Shown here: one piece after another, positions 7,399-16,223 of the stretch
How positions within the stretch are numbered: the stretch's first letter is position 1
Layout: every line of letters starts with the position of its first letter
Origin: Lishizhenia tianjinensis
GTDB lineage: Bacteria; Bacteroidota; Bacteroidia; Flavobacteriales_D; Crocinitomicaceae
Direction of reading: 5' to 3'
DNA: 34,357 nt
NCBI GenBank assembly: GCA_945860455.1
Contig: CAMAQX010000004.1
Location: forward strand, 1 to 34,357
The notes under the pieces: model-generated
Database searches by the model: none
The model's input: only the letters and a program-made list of their open reading frames with translations
Told to the model about the DNA's origin: nothing
Made by a program: the position numbers and the translations under genes

Positions 7399-9947
7399 TT
7401 ATGTAAATATTTCTTCATTTTTTCCAAGTCAAAATCACAATTTAAGAATTCACTTAGAATTGATATTTGTTCCACATCAGAATCTAAAAGCTCATTCCAA
7501 TTCAGAATAAGAACTTGTTGATTTGGTTGAGATTCTATCCATAAATCAATGATGTATTTCTCCTTTTCAATGGTTTTTAACATCTTTACTGCAATTGATT
7601 TTTCAGGTATCGATTTTTTCAATTTCGAAGTTCTAACTGGAAGAATTTCATCCAAGGTTTGATCCAAATAAATTACTTTGTAGTCATAATTTACTGGTAA
7701 ATCGCTTAAATTTCGACTTGGAATGTAAACTACTTTACCGATATTGTTTATTAACCAATCATTTGTAAATAAAATTTTTGATGCTTCATTGAATTCATCC
7801 TTATCATAATCAATTTTTAGTCCTCCGATATTTAGCAACTGCAGTAATTGCTCATATTCACAATTATCAACTCCAGTACAAACAATAATGTCTCCTTTTA
7901 TATTTGATTTCAAAAACGCCAAATTTTGTTCGGCTAGTTCGGGTTTGTTTAGTTTGTTTTGATAAATTTCCACCAACCATTTATGCGCTTTAGTCATTCC
8001 GGGGGTAAGTCGAGTACAAACTTGAAAGGCACTAACAGCATCTTCAAATAAATCCAATTTCACCAAAGCTTCCCCTAAATGATAGTGAATATTTGGCTGA
8101 AAGAAATCTTGTTCTAAAGCCAATAGAAATTCATCTACTGCCTCATTAAATTTACTTTGGCGCAAAAAAGACAATCCTAATCCATAATGAGCAGCGGTAC
8201 TTCTGTCATCGATGGCAAGCGCTGTAATATATTGATTTTCTGCCGCTTTAAAGTTTTTTCTAAGCGTATGGATTTGAGCAATACTTGTGGCTAATTGCAG
8301 GTTGTTCGGATTTTTTTTCTGAACATTTTCCAATAATGGAAGTGCTTTTCTCGGACGATTCATGGCAAGATTCAACAGTCCTTCCAGGTATTCCAAATAC
8401 ATTGGTTCTTCAAACTCATTATTCCCAAATGGATCAAGAGATTGTTCAGTTTCTTGTTTTCTTTTAGTGCGTTCCTCTAAATCAACTACTTTAAGTTTTT
8501 CTATAACTTCTTGGCATTTCAGATACATTTTTTTACTCAAATAGGCAAATGCAAGTCGTTGACCATAGCGCAAAACATTCGATTCTTCAAAAATACGTTC
8601 CAAAATTTCTATCGCAGGTTTCAATCTCCCGCCGTTAATCATATTTCGAGCGATATAATATTCGTTTTCGCGCTTGCTTTTTTCAACTTGCAACAATTTA
8701 TCGTCTTCCATTGCTTCAATGTAACCCAATTCCACCAATTGTTGAAGTGCTTCTTGTGCAGCCCAAGGATCTTCGCGCATCAAGGTATCGTGTTGACCAG
8801 AATTTCCTTCAACATTTTCCCATGATTCAATCATGTGAGCAGGCGAAGGAGTAGAAAAACATTGATATAGTACCTTTCCTTCCATATCTTTTCCTACGGA
8901 CAATCCAGCATGATAAAGGATTGTTGGAGTAATATCAATAATACTTGCTCCAGAAATTTGTTCTCCTTGCTTTATTCCAGGGCCAGCCATCACAAAAATC
9001 CCATAAGGACTGTGCTCAACTGCTGGGCCCGAAGGTTCCTGTGGTATATAAAGCGGGCGTTGATGATCGGAATGAAATCCATGATCAGAAAGAAGAATTA
9101 CAGTTGTATTTTCATCAATCATGGATAAAGTACGATCTAACATCATATCATGAAAACGATATCCTGCCTCCACAACATCTTTATAGTTTTCAAAATCTTC
9201 AAGGGGGATTTCGGGCCTTCTTGGTGGGAAATAGCGCATTGCGATATGACAAAAATGATCAATTGCATCGTGATAAACAGCCATAAAATCCCATTCAGTT
9301 TCAGCCATTAAATAGGTAGATGCAGAATGGATAGTTGCGGCGTTGGATAATGTTTTTAGAACAGAAAGCGTTTTATTCGCTTTTCGTAATTCAAGATTAT
9401 CTACAATATTTGGCATAAAAGGATGGGCCATTGCCAACGAAATTTCGTGAGGATGAACCCTGAACTCCTTCATTGTTTCACTCAAAGATTCCGGGTGAAC
9501 AGTACCATTTGGCATTTCCCAATCTTCACCAAGGGCTTTTGTGGCAACTTGATACAAGTTTGAAACCATAACTCCATTAATGGGCTCTGCTGGGTTACTT
9601 GGCCACCATGCTACAACATTGCTTTTCCAACCTTCTTGATTGAGAATATTCCAAATTGCTTTCACTTTTCGGGATGTTGTAGTAACCGGCCTCAGTCCTT
9701 CTCCATTTGGCGTTGGCTCAACAAAACCTCCAATTCCGTGTTTATCTGCTCGAACTCCGGTTGCTATACTTGTCCAAAGCATGGGAGACAAGGGGGGGTC
9801 GAGGGTTTGTAATCGGCCATGAACCCCTCTTTTCATCAAGGATTCAATGGCAGGCATTTTTCCTTGTTCAATCAAAGGCATTATAATCTTCCAATCAGCA
9901 GCATCCCAGCCAATTACAAGTATTTTATTTTTTATTTTTTTTGACAT
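7392..9947 (-). CDS. Alkaline phosphatase/type I phosphodiesterase-family protein with TPR repeats and a C-terminal sulfotransferase-like (apparently degenerate) domain
   Basis: N-term KILVIGWDAADWKIIMPLIEQGKMPAIESLMKRG, PPLSPMLWTSIATGVRADKHGI, VILLSDHGFHSDHQRP; TPR stretch AAHYGLGLSFLRQSKFNEAVDEFLLALEQDFFQPNIHYHLGEALVKLDLFEDAVSAFQ; last ~171 aa align by eye with the neighbouring sulfotransferase. Confidence 0.88.
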   Translation of the reverse strand: MSKKIKNKILVIGWDAADWKIIMPLIEQGKMPAIESLMKRGVHGRLQTLDPPLSPMLWTSIATGVRADKHGIGGFVEPTPNGEGLRPVTTTSRKVKAIWNILNQEGWKSNVVAWWPSNPAEPINGVMVSNLYQVATKALGEDWEMPNGTVHPESLSETMKEFRVHPHEISLAMAHPFMPNIVDNLELRKANKTLSVLKTLSNAATIHSASTYLMAETEWDFMAVYHDAIDHFCHIAMRYFPPRRPEIPLEDFENYKDVVEAGYRFHDMMLDRTLSMIDENTTVILLSDHGFHSDHQRPLYIPQEPSGPAVEHSPYGIFVMAGPGIKQGEQISGASIIDITPTILYHAGLSVGKDMEGKVLYQCFSTPSPAHMIESWENVEGNSGQHDTLMREDPWAAQEALQQLVELGYIEAMEDDKLLQVEKSKRENEYYIARNMINGGRLKPAIEILERIFEESNVLRYGQRLAFAYLSKKMYLKCQEVIEKLKVVDLEERTKRKQETEQSLDPFGNNEFEEPMYLEYLEGLLNLAMNRPRKALPLLENVQKKNPNNLQLATSIAQIHTLRKNFKAAENQYITALAIDDRSTAAHYGLGLSFLRQSKFNEAVDEFLLALEQDFFQPNIHYHLGEALVKLDLFEDAVSAFQVCTRLTPGMTKAHKWLVEIYQNKLNKPELAEQNLAFLKSNIKGDIIVCTGVDNCEYEQLLQLLNIGGLKIDYDKDEFNEASKILFTNDWLINNIGKVVYIPSRNLSDLPVNYDYKVIYLDQTLDEILPVRTSKLKKSIPEKSIAVKMLKTIEKEKYIIDLWIESQPNQQVLILNWNELLDSDVEQISILSEFLNCDFDLEKMKKYLHNL

Positions 9948-10077
9948 TTTCCTTGGAAGAATTGCGTATTTCTAATTTTTCTTTTTCAACAACCTCACGC
10001 CATTTACGTATGCCAACATGACCAAGCGCCAACAAGCCTAGTGATCCTTGTGAAGTAATTTGATATTCTTTTTCCAT
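9925..10077 (-). CDS. Small ~50-aa hypothetical protein
   Basis: ATG at 10075-10077 gives MEKEYQITSQGSLGLLALGHVGIRKWREVVEKEKLEIRNSSKENVKKNKK; fills the gap between two co-directional genes, 1 nt after the sulfotransferase stop and overlapping the next start by 23 nt. The ORF track's longer start (10143) lies inside the sulfotransferase gene. Confidence 0.72.
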   Translation of the reverse strand: MEKEYQITSQGSLGLLALGHVGIRKWREVVEKEKLEIRNSSKENVKKNKK

Positions 10078-10078
10078 G

Positions 10079-10630
10079 TTAAATTCTATTTCTATAAAGT
10101 GAAGGATTAACAGCTGAGGCGAGATCCTGCCATTTAGCATCAATTTGCAAAAAAGTAATGACTTTTTCCAATTCGTTTTTTGGATTCTGTATCAATTCTT
10201 TGTATAAAATATCTAAATAAGGAATATTATTTGAAACAAAAAATTGATGTGTTTTTTGAATGTAAGTTTCATAAATTGCAGCAAATTTTTCTCGTTCAGC
10301 TTGTTGATCTTTGTTCAGCATTATTTCTTGTGAACGCAATATTTCCTCAATTTCTCTTCGCATAAAAATAACACGATACGACAGTGATTTATCTATAAAA
10401 ATTGGAAGAGGAGCAACGATTTTTACAACTTTTCCCTTGGCTGATTTCAAAAACGAATTATCTTTTACAATTCCTTTAACGGCATCTAGTTCGAAGTATC
10501 CTTCAGGATTATTGTTATCCTTTTGGCGGATACCATCTGTTAGAATTTCCAAGGATGATTTTTCCAAAATTTGCATCATTAAGGAAGTTCCGGATCTTGG
10601 TAAACCGGTTACAATTGTTACAACTGACAT
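10079..10630 (-). CDS. Sulfotransferase family protein
   Basis: P-loop 5'-PSB motif VTIVTGLPRSGTSLMMQIL; GYFELDAVKGI; SYRVIFMRREIEEILRSQEIML. ORF-track start at 10648 is a TTG; ATG at 10630 preferred. Confidence 0.88.
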   Translation of the reverse strand: MSVVTIVTGLPRSGTSLMMQILEKSSLEILTDGIRQKDNNNPEGYFELDAVKGIVKDNSFLKSAKGKVVKIVAPLPIFIDKSLSYRVIFMRREIEEILRSQEIMLNKDQQAEREKFAAIYETYIQKTHQFFVSNNIPYLDILYKELIQNPKNELEKVITFLQIDAKWQDLASAVNPSLYRNRI

Positions 10631-10645
10631 ACGTTCAAATTGAGA

Positions 10646-10653
10646 CAAATGTA
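10646..10653 (-). promoter_or_regulatory. Putative Bacteroidota -7 element (TACATTTG) for the sulfotransferase operon
   Basis: Exact TANNTTTG on the minus strand 16 nt upstream of the ATG at 10630; overlaps the TTG used as start in the ORF track. Confidence 0.42.
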
Positions 10654-10692
10654 CTAATTATGGTCTAACCTAATGCCTGGTAAAAAGAAAGA

Positions 10693-11334
10693 TTAACTTT
10701 CGGAATAATCAGAAAACGATTGTTCATCAGCAAAATAATAGATTCTTACCAAGGCAGTATCGTTTAAAAAATCAATTTTACCGATATCAAATCGATTTAT
10801 ACTCAGTCCAGTTCTATTCTGCAAATCTGTTTTCATTTCTTCGTACTTTTCAGGTAATATTAAATCTATTCGTTCGTAGGTAATTGTTTTTCGCGTTTCA
10901 TGTTTCATTAACCACATGAATTCAAGCACATAAGTAATTACGACAACAGAAATATTAATAAGTAATACTTCACCAACCGACATACTACTATTAATTAACG
11001 CATTCACAACACTCACACCAATTATTAGAAAAAGGTAAGTCATTTCTTTAATTTCGATAGCATCCGTTCGATAGCGAATAATGCCAAAAATCGCAAAAAG
11101 TCCGAGCCCCATGCCCGTATCAATTCCAAATTTTTTCAACCCAAAACATAGAAAAAACGTGATGGTTCCGATCAAATAATAGGTAAATAGATAATCTTTG
11201 CGTTTTGTTTTGCAATAATAGAGAAAACGAATTATAATCGTTAAAAACAGCAAGTTGAAGCCAAACTTAATGATAAGGTTGTAAAAATCTGATGATACCC
11301 AGTTGATGTTTGCAAAAATTTCTGAAATATTCAT
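10693..11334 (-). CDS. DUF4956-family membrane protein
   Basis: Multiple TM segments; GMGLGLFAIFGIIRYRTDAIEIKEMTYLFLIIGVSVVNAL is characteristic of DUF4956; adjacent to a VTC-domain gene, as is common for this family. Confidence 0.85.
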   Translation of the reverse strand: MNISEIFANINWVSSDFYNLIIKFGFNLLFLTIIIRFLYYCKTKRKDYLFTYYLIGTITFFLCFGLKKFGIDTGMGLGLFAIFGIIRYRTDAIEIKEMTYLFLIIGVSVVNALINSSMSVGEVLLINISVVVITYVLEFMWLMKHETRKTITYERIDLILPEKYEEMKTDLQNRTGLSINRFDIGKIDFLNDTALVRIYYFADEQSFSDYSES

Positions 11335-11337
11335 GAG

Positions 11338-12093
11338 TTAACTATTTATTGAGTTTAAAATTTTTATTTTTTTCTTAAAACGATTTCCTTTAATTTTTTG
11401 TTGACCATGTATAGAGTACAAACCTACACAGTATTTACTGACACGAAGTGGACGAACACCTTGTTTTTTCATAATTTGATAAAAAAGTGAATTTCTATCT
11501 AAGTCGGCTTGTTTTAATTCAGCAACAACCACATTTTCCATTGCGAAATTGGATTCATCTTGATTGAAATTCAAATGTAAGTCAAGTGTAAGGCGTTCAT
11601 TCCTATTTTTTCCCGAGAGGGTGATGCGTTGAAATTCATTCCACAATACAGGAAGTAAATCCATTTTTTTTTGAAGGACATTATGAATAAACTCAATTTG
11701 AAAAGGATCGAATTTTTGAGCAAAATCAGTTAGTTCAATTCTAAGCTTATCTGTTCGATTTTTCACTTTATGTTTTATTTCCAAAAAATAGAGCTGAGAC
11801 TCAACATAATTTCGGATACGCACTTTAAATCGATTCACTCGTCCATTGTGATGTGCCTTAAAAAGCGAAAAGTTTTCATCATCGAAATACAAGCTTTTAT
11901 AGGTTTGAATCGTGCAATTATTTACTTGTAAACAATTAAAATCTTTAATCAAAAGTGGTAATAGTGAATTTAATGAGTCTATAGAAAAAACAAATTTTGT
12001 GTCTACACGATTCATTAACTTAATCTCATCCAACTCTTGTAATGTAATCCCATCAAATGGCTCCAATAAGGCTTGTACTTGTTGATCGTTCAT
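11338..12093 (-). CDS. VTC-domain (polyphosphate polymerase-like) protein
   Basis: LMNRVDTKFVF, YKSLYFDDENFSLFKAHHNGRVNRFKVRIRNYVESQLYFLEIKHKVKNRTDKLRIEL; start MNDQQ overlaps upstream stop as TAATG. Confidence 0.9.
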   Translation of the reverse strand: MNDQQVQALLEPFDGITLQELDEIKLMNRVDTKFVFSIDSLNSLLPLLIKDFNCLQVNNCTIQTYKSLYFDDENFSLFKAHHNGRVNRFKVRIRNYVESQLYFLEIKHKVKNRTDKLRIELTDFAQKFDPFQIEFIHNVLQKKMDLLPVLWNEFQRITLSGKNRNERLTLDLHLNFNQDESNFAMENVVVAELKQADLDRNSLFYQIMKKQGVRPLRVSKYCVGLYSIHGQQKIKGNRFKKKIKILNSINS

Positions 12094-12806
12094 TATAACC
12101 ACCTCACCCCCATTGTTTTACGTTTGCCTTTCTTCTTTGGTTGTATCTTATAGCAATAGGACATATTTAAAATATGGCGATACGTTGGATTTGGCAAGTT
12201 TAAAGATTGATCATAAATATATCCTAGAGCAAAATCATGAGGACCTTTTAATTCTAAACTAACACCAATAAACGATCTGATTTTTGAAAATCGTTTACCA
12301 AGTGGCCCATTAGCCGGATTGTAAAAAAACTCCACGGTAGCCGAAGGTGAAAAAATACTGTTATTAATATCGTATGAAATACTTGGTTTTAAGCGAAATG
12401 CTTGATCGAATTCAGGTTGGTAGTTTACACTCGCAACTCGGTCAAAAGAATATTGATAACGCAAACGAAAACCCAAATTGAGTCGATTGATTGATTTAGT
12501 AAATTGCAAATTAAAATTTAATCGATTTGAACCATTATAATTCGAATTTAACTCTCTTTTTATAACATATCTGTAGTCAATTGAAGGGCGAAACCAATCA
12601 TTTACCTTGTATTTTATAGAAGCTTGAGGAAACATTGTTTCAAATCCTTGATTGCCAATCCGATTTGTCCAATCAATAGTATAATCTAATCCTTTGACAA
12701 ATCGACCTTTAAATCCGGTTTCCATCCACAATTGCCCCTCTAAACTTTGGGAAAAAGCAATCAAATTCTGAAAAAAAAGGAGGGTAAAAATAATATATCG
12801 ACTCAC
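12093..12806 (-). CDS. DUF2490-family beta-barrel protein
   Basis: Signal peptide ending LIAFSQS; alternating beta-strand pattern, WFRPSIDYRYVIKRELNSNYNGSNRLNFNLQF, NLGFRLRYQYSFD; GTG start (12804-12806). Confidence 0.8.
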   Translation of the reverse strand: MSRYIIFTLLFFQNLIAFSQSLEGQLWMETGFKGRFVKGLDYTIDWTNRIGNQGFETMFPQASIKYKVNDWFRPSIDYRYVIKRELNSNYNGSNRLNFNLQFTKSINRLNLGFRLRYQYSFDRVASVNYQPEFDQAFRLKPSISYDINNSIFSPSATVEFFYNPANGPLGKRFSKIRSFIGVSLELKGPHDFALGYIYDQSLNLPNPTYRHILNMSYCYKIQPKKKGKRKTMGVRWL

Positions 12807-13196
12807 TTAGATTTTTTTTATGTTGATTGTATCCAAAGTTACAATCTCGTTATTCTCTGTAATTTCAATGGGTACAATAATTTCTTTTTTTCCACTCGGA
12901 CAGGTCAAACAATCTTCATAAACGAAAATTTTGTATAATCCTTTTTTCAAGTATCTGAATTCAAAACTTCCATCATAGCTTGTTTTGAGATCGTCGTCAT
13001 AAAATGTATTGCTATTTCCATAAATGATGTAAACATCTTTATCACCAACTGGATATTCAGCAATTATATTTCCTAATGTATTGTATTTCTGTTCTACAAC
13101 AACACCTTTAATTGTTGCTGAACCACCTTCACCTTCATATTTTGAACAAGAATTAAAAATTAAGATAAGAAAAGCAGCCCCAAAAAATAATTTCAT
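12807..13196 (-). CDS. Small lipoprotein with carboxypeptidase-regulatory-like fold
   Basis: Lipobox LIFNSC; ATIKGVVVEQKYN...TSYDGSFEFRYLKKGLYKIFVYEDC; first gene of the VTC/DUF4956 operon. Confidence 0.75.
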   Translation of the reverse strand: MKLFFGAAFLILIFNSCSKYEGEGGSATIKGVVVEQKYNTLGNIIAEYPVGDKDVYIIYGNSNTFYDDDLKTSYDGSFEFRYLKKGLYKIFVYEDCLTCPSGKKEIIVPIEITENNEIVTLDTINIKKI

Positions 13197-13229
13197 ATTA
13201 ATTTATTGTTAATTTAACATTCTTATTTT

Positions 13230-13237
13230 CAAATTTA
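13230..13237 (-). promoter_or_regulatory. Putative Bacteroidota -7 element (TAAATTTG) for the lipoprotein/DUF2490/VTC/DUF4956 operon
   Basis: Exact TANNTTTG on the minus strand ~34 nt upstream of the ATG at 13196; -33 not clear. Confidence 0.4.
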
Positions 13238-13315
13238 CAATTTTTGACGGTGACTTCATTAAAAAATTGTATTTTCAGAAATATATTTTTAATATTGATT
13301 CCTTAAAAAAACGAG

Positions 13316-16219
13316 ATGAAACTTTTATTTTTAGTCGCTCTCACCCTAGTTTCCTGTTTTTCAATTAATTCGCAAGTATTAATTAACGAATATTCTTGTT
13401 CCAATATGTCGGGTCCAACTGATGCATATGGGGAAAGAGAAGACTGGATTGAATTATATAACCCAACAGCTACCATCGTCGATTTAACAGGATGGTATTT
13501 ATCGGACAAAGCATCCAATCTGACTAAATGGATAATTCCGAGCGGTTCGATCTCCGGTAGTGGCTATAAAATGGTTTTCTGTTCAAAAAGAAACACGGTA
13601 AATGGTAATCAATACCATCCAAATTTTAACTTATCGCAAACTGAAGGAGATTGGATTATTCTCTCCAATACGTTCGGTAATGTGGTTGATTCTTTCAAAA
13701 TTGTACACATGACCAAAGCAGATCATTCTGTAGGAAGATCAACCAATGGTGCGGCAGATTACAAACTATTTACTTCACCAACCCCAAATTCGGCAAATTC
13801 GGGTGCAATCAATTTTTATACTCCCAAGCCAGTTTTCAGTATTCAAGCTGGATATTATCCTACAACACAGACCGTAAGTATAACATGCCCTGATCCCACT
13901 GCAACAATTAGATATACCCTCGATGGAAGTGACCCAACTAGTACTTCAACCTTGTACACAGGACCTATAACAATAAGTACTACTAAGGTATTGCGTGCTG
14001 CTGCCTTTAGTACAAACCTACAGTCATTTACGGAAACAAATTCATATTTTATAAATGTAAGTCATAGTATCCCTGTTGTTTCCGTTTGTAGTCAAGGAGT
14101 GTTTACCCTTGTGGCCAATGGAAATCAGATTGAGCCAGTTGGTGGTTTTGAATTATTTGAAGAAACCGGATTGTTTATAGATGAAGGACAAGGAGATTTT
14201 AATGAGCATGGAAACGATTCTTGGGCATACGACCAACGAGGATTCGATTTCATTATGCGCGACCAATATGGATACAATAGTGATATTGAGCATCAAATAT
14301 TCCCGGACAACACAAGGGATAATTTCCAGCGATTGATTTTAAAGCCGGCTGCAAGTGATAATTATTCTTTTGAAAATGGAGCTCATATTAGGGATGCATT
14401 TATTCATACCTTGTCTATCCGTGCCGACATGAAATTAGATGAGCGAACATGGCGTCCTTGCGTTGTTTATTTAAATGGAGAATATTGGGGTGTTTATGAA
14501 ATAAGAGAGAAATGTGACGATCACGATTACACAGATTATAAATATAATCAAGATAAATTTCATTTGGAATACTTAAAAACATGGGGAGGGACATGGGAAG
14601 AATATGGTGCGCCAAACGCCCTAAATAATTGGAACAGTTTAACAAATTATATTGCAACCAACAACATGGGCAATGCAACTAATTTTGCATACGTGGACAG
14701 TCTTTTAAATTGGGAATCATTGTGTGATTATTTTATGTTCAATTCTTTTGTTGTAAATCAAGATTGGTTAAATTGGAACACTGCATGGTGGCACGGTACA
14801 GATACTTTAGGTGACAAGAAAAAATGGCGTTATACACTTTGGGATATGGATGCTACTTTTGGCCATTACGTGAATTATACTGGAATACCCGATAACTCAG
14901 CAAATGCAGACCCTTGTAATGTTGAAAACCTTCCTAATCCAGGAGGACAAGGCCATACAGAAATATTAGAAAAATTAATTAATGAAAATCCTCTTGTAGA
15001 ACAATATTACATTACGCGCTATGCGGATTTAGCAAACACGTATTTCTCTTGTAATTACTTAATTCCGTTGCTTGATAGTATGGTGAATGAAATTGCCCCG
15101 GAAATGACCGGCCAATGCCAAAAATGGGGTGGGTCTTATGCAGATTGGCAAAATAAAGTTACTACGCTGAGGAATTTTATTAATACAAGATGTACAGCAT
15201 TAACTGCGGGTATGATTGATTGTTATTCGTTAGCTGGTCCTTTCAATGTAACTTTCAACGTTAGCCCTGTAAATTCAGGCGAAATTAAAGTGAATTCAAT
15301 TTGGGCGCCTAATTATCCTTGGAACGCTAGTTATTATGGCGGAATACAAACCAATTTAATAGCAAAAGGACTTCCTGGTTTTATCTTTGATCATTGGGAG
15401 TATACGATTGGCCCAATGGGATTACCCATCATTTCAGATACAAACTTCATTAATATTTCCGGTATTGAAAATATAGTGGCTGTATTTATTGTAGATGATC
15501 CAACAGAAGATACAGACGGAGATGGGATCACTAATGTTAACGAAAATACGGGGGGTTCTGATCCTTTGGATCCTTGTGACCCAAATCCGAGTACTGCACC
15601 ATGTGATCAAGATAGCGATGGATTAACCAATACAGAGGAGGCAGCAACTGGAACCGCAGCAACAAATCCAGATACAGATGGAGATGGTTTAACGGATGGG
15701 GATGAAGTAACCAATGGGTCTGACCCGTTGAATCCATGTGATCCAGACGACAGCAGTGTTGATTGTCAAATAGATACAGATGGTGACGGATTGCCTGATC
15801 CCCAAGAAGCAAATTTATGTACAGATCCAACTTTGTTTGATACCGATGGAGATGGATTGAGCGATGGAATGGAAATAAATACTGGTTCAAATCCATGCGA
15901 CCCTTGCAGTCCGGTAAATGATTCACCAGATTGTGCAGATGGCATACATATTCCTACCGCTTTTTCGCCTGATGGAGATGGGAATGTTACTAATGAATTC
16001 TACTCAATCATTGTAGGAAAGAATGTTAAATCTATTCAATTCATCATATTCGATCGCTGGGGCAATATAATACTTCAAACTACAAACAAGCAATTTACTT
16101 GGGATGGAACCTTCAAAACAAAAGACTGCAACAGTGGGATATATGCTTTTCAAGCACTAGTAGAATATATAAATGGAACTTCTGAAACAATTACCGGAAA
16201 TATTACTTTGATACGATAA
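13316..16219 (+). CDS. Secreted multidomain CotH-kinase-family protein: lamin-tail domain, chitobiase/HEX C-type domain, CotH kinase, thrombospondin type-3 repeats, CHU_C (T9SS type-B) domain
   Basis: VLINEYSCSN...EDWIELYNPTATIVDLTGWYLSDK (LTD); ATIRYTLDGSDPTSTSTLYTGPITI (CHB_HEX-like); WRPCVVYLNGEYWGVYEIREKCDDHDY and WRYTLWDMDATFGHY (CotH); repeated DTDGDGLTDGDEV (TSP3); IPTAFSPDGDGN...GIYAFQALVEYINGTSETITGNITLIR (CHU_C). Confidence 0.92.
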   Translation: MKLLFLVALTLVSCFSINSQVLINEYSCSNMSGPTDAYGEREDWIELYNPTATIVDLTGWYLSDKASNLTKWIIPSGSISGSGYKMVFCSKRNTVNGNQYHPNFNLSQTEGDWIILSNTFGNVVDSFKIVHMTKADHSVGRSTNGAADYKLFTSPTPNSANSGAINFYTPKPVFSIQAGYYPTTQTVSITCPDPTATIRYTLDGSDPTSTSTLYTGPITISTTKVLRAAAFSTNLQSFTETNSYFINVSHSIPVVSVCSQGVFTLVANGNQIEPVGGFELFEETGLFIDEGQGDFNEHGNDSWAYDQRGFDFIMRDQYGYNSDIEHQIFPDNTRDNFQRLILKPAASDNYSFENGAHIRDAFIHTLSIRADMKLDERTWRPCVVYLNGEYWGVYEIREKCDDHDYTDYKYNQDKFHLEYLKTWGGTWEEYGAPNALNNWNSLTNYIATNNMGNATNFAYVDSLLNWESLCDYFMFNSFVVNQDWLNWNTAWWHGTDTLGDKKKWRYTLWDMDATFGHYVNYTGIPDNSANADPCNVENLPNPGGQGHTEILEKLINENPLVEQYYITRYADLANTYFSCNYLIPLLDSMVNEIAPEMTGQCQKWGGSYADWQNKVTTLRNFINTRCTALTAGMIDCYSLAGPFNVTFNVSPVNSGEIKVNSIWAPNYPWNASYYGGIQTNLIAKGLPGFIFDHWEYTIGPMGLPIISDTNFINISGIENIVAVFIVDDPTEDTDGDGITNVNENTGGSDPLDPCDPNPSTAPCDQDSDGLTNTEEAATGTAATNPDTDGDGLTDGDEVTNGSDPLNPCDPDDSSVDCQIDTDGDGLPDPQEANLCTDPTLFDTDGDGLSDGMEINTGSNPCDPCSPVNDSPDCADGIHIPTAFSPDGDGNVTNEFYSIIVGKNVKSIQFIIFDRWGNIILQTTNKQFTWDGTFKTKDCNSGIYAFQALVEYINGTSETITGNITLIR
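15505..15940 (+). repeat. Thrombospondin type-3/calcium-binding DxDGDG repeats within the CotH protein
   Basis: DTDGDGITN, DQDSDGLTN, DTDGDGLTD, DTDGDGLPD, DTDGDGLSD separated by NPCDPxx linkers. Confidence 0.85.
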
Positions 16220-16223
16220 TTTT

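Noticed and set aside
8285-9286. Cluster of plus-strand ORFs (60-113 aa)
   Set aside because: All lie antisense within the AP/TPR gene, overlap each other, and show no recognisable protein features.
13197-13315. Possible regulatory RNA or inverted-repeat element in the divergent intergenic region
   Set aside because: AT-rich with a plausible -7 box but no stable hairpin or conserved RNA motif that I can support by eye.
15537-15926. Minus-strand 129-aa ORF rich in H/L/D
   Set aside because: Antisense shadow of the TSP3 DxDGDG repeats inside the CotH gene.
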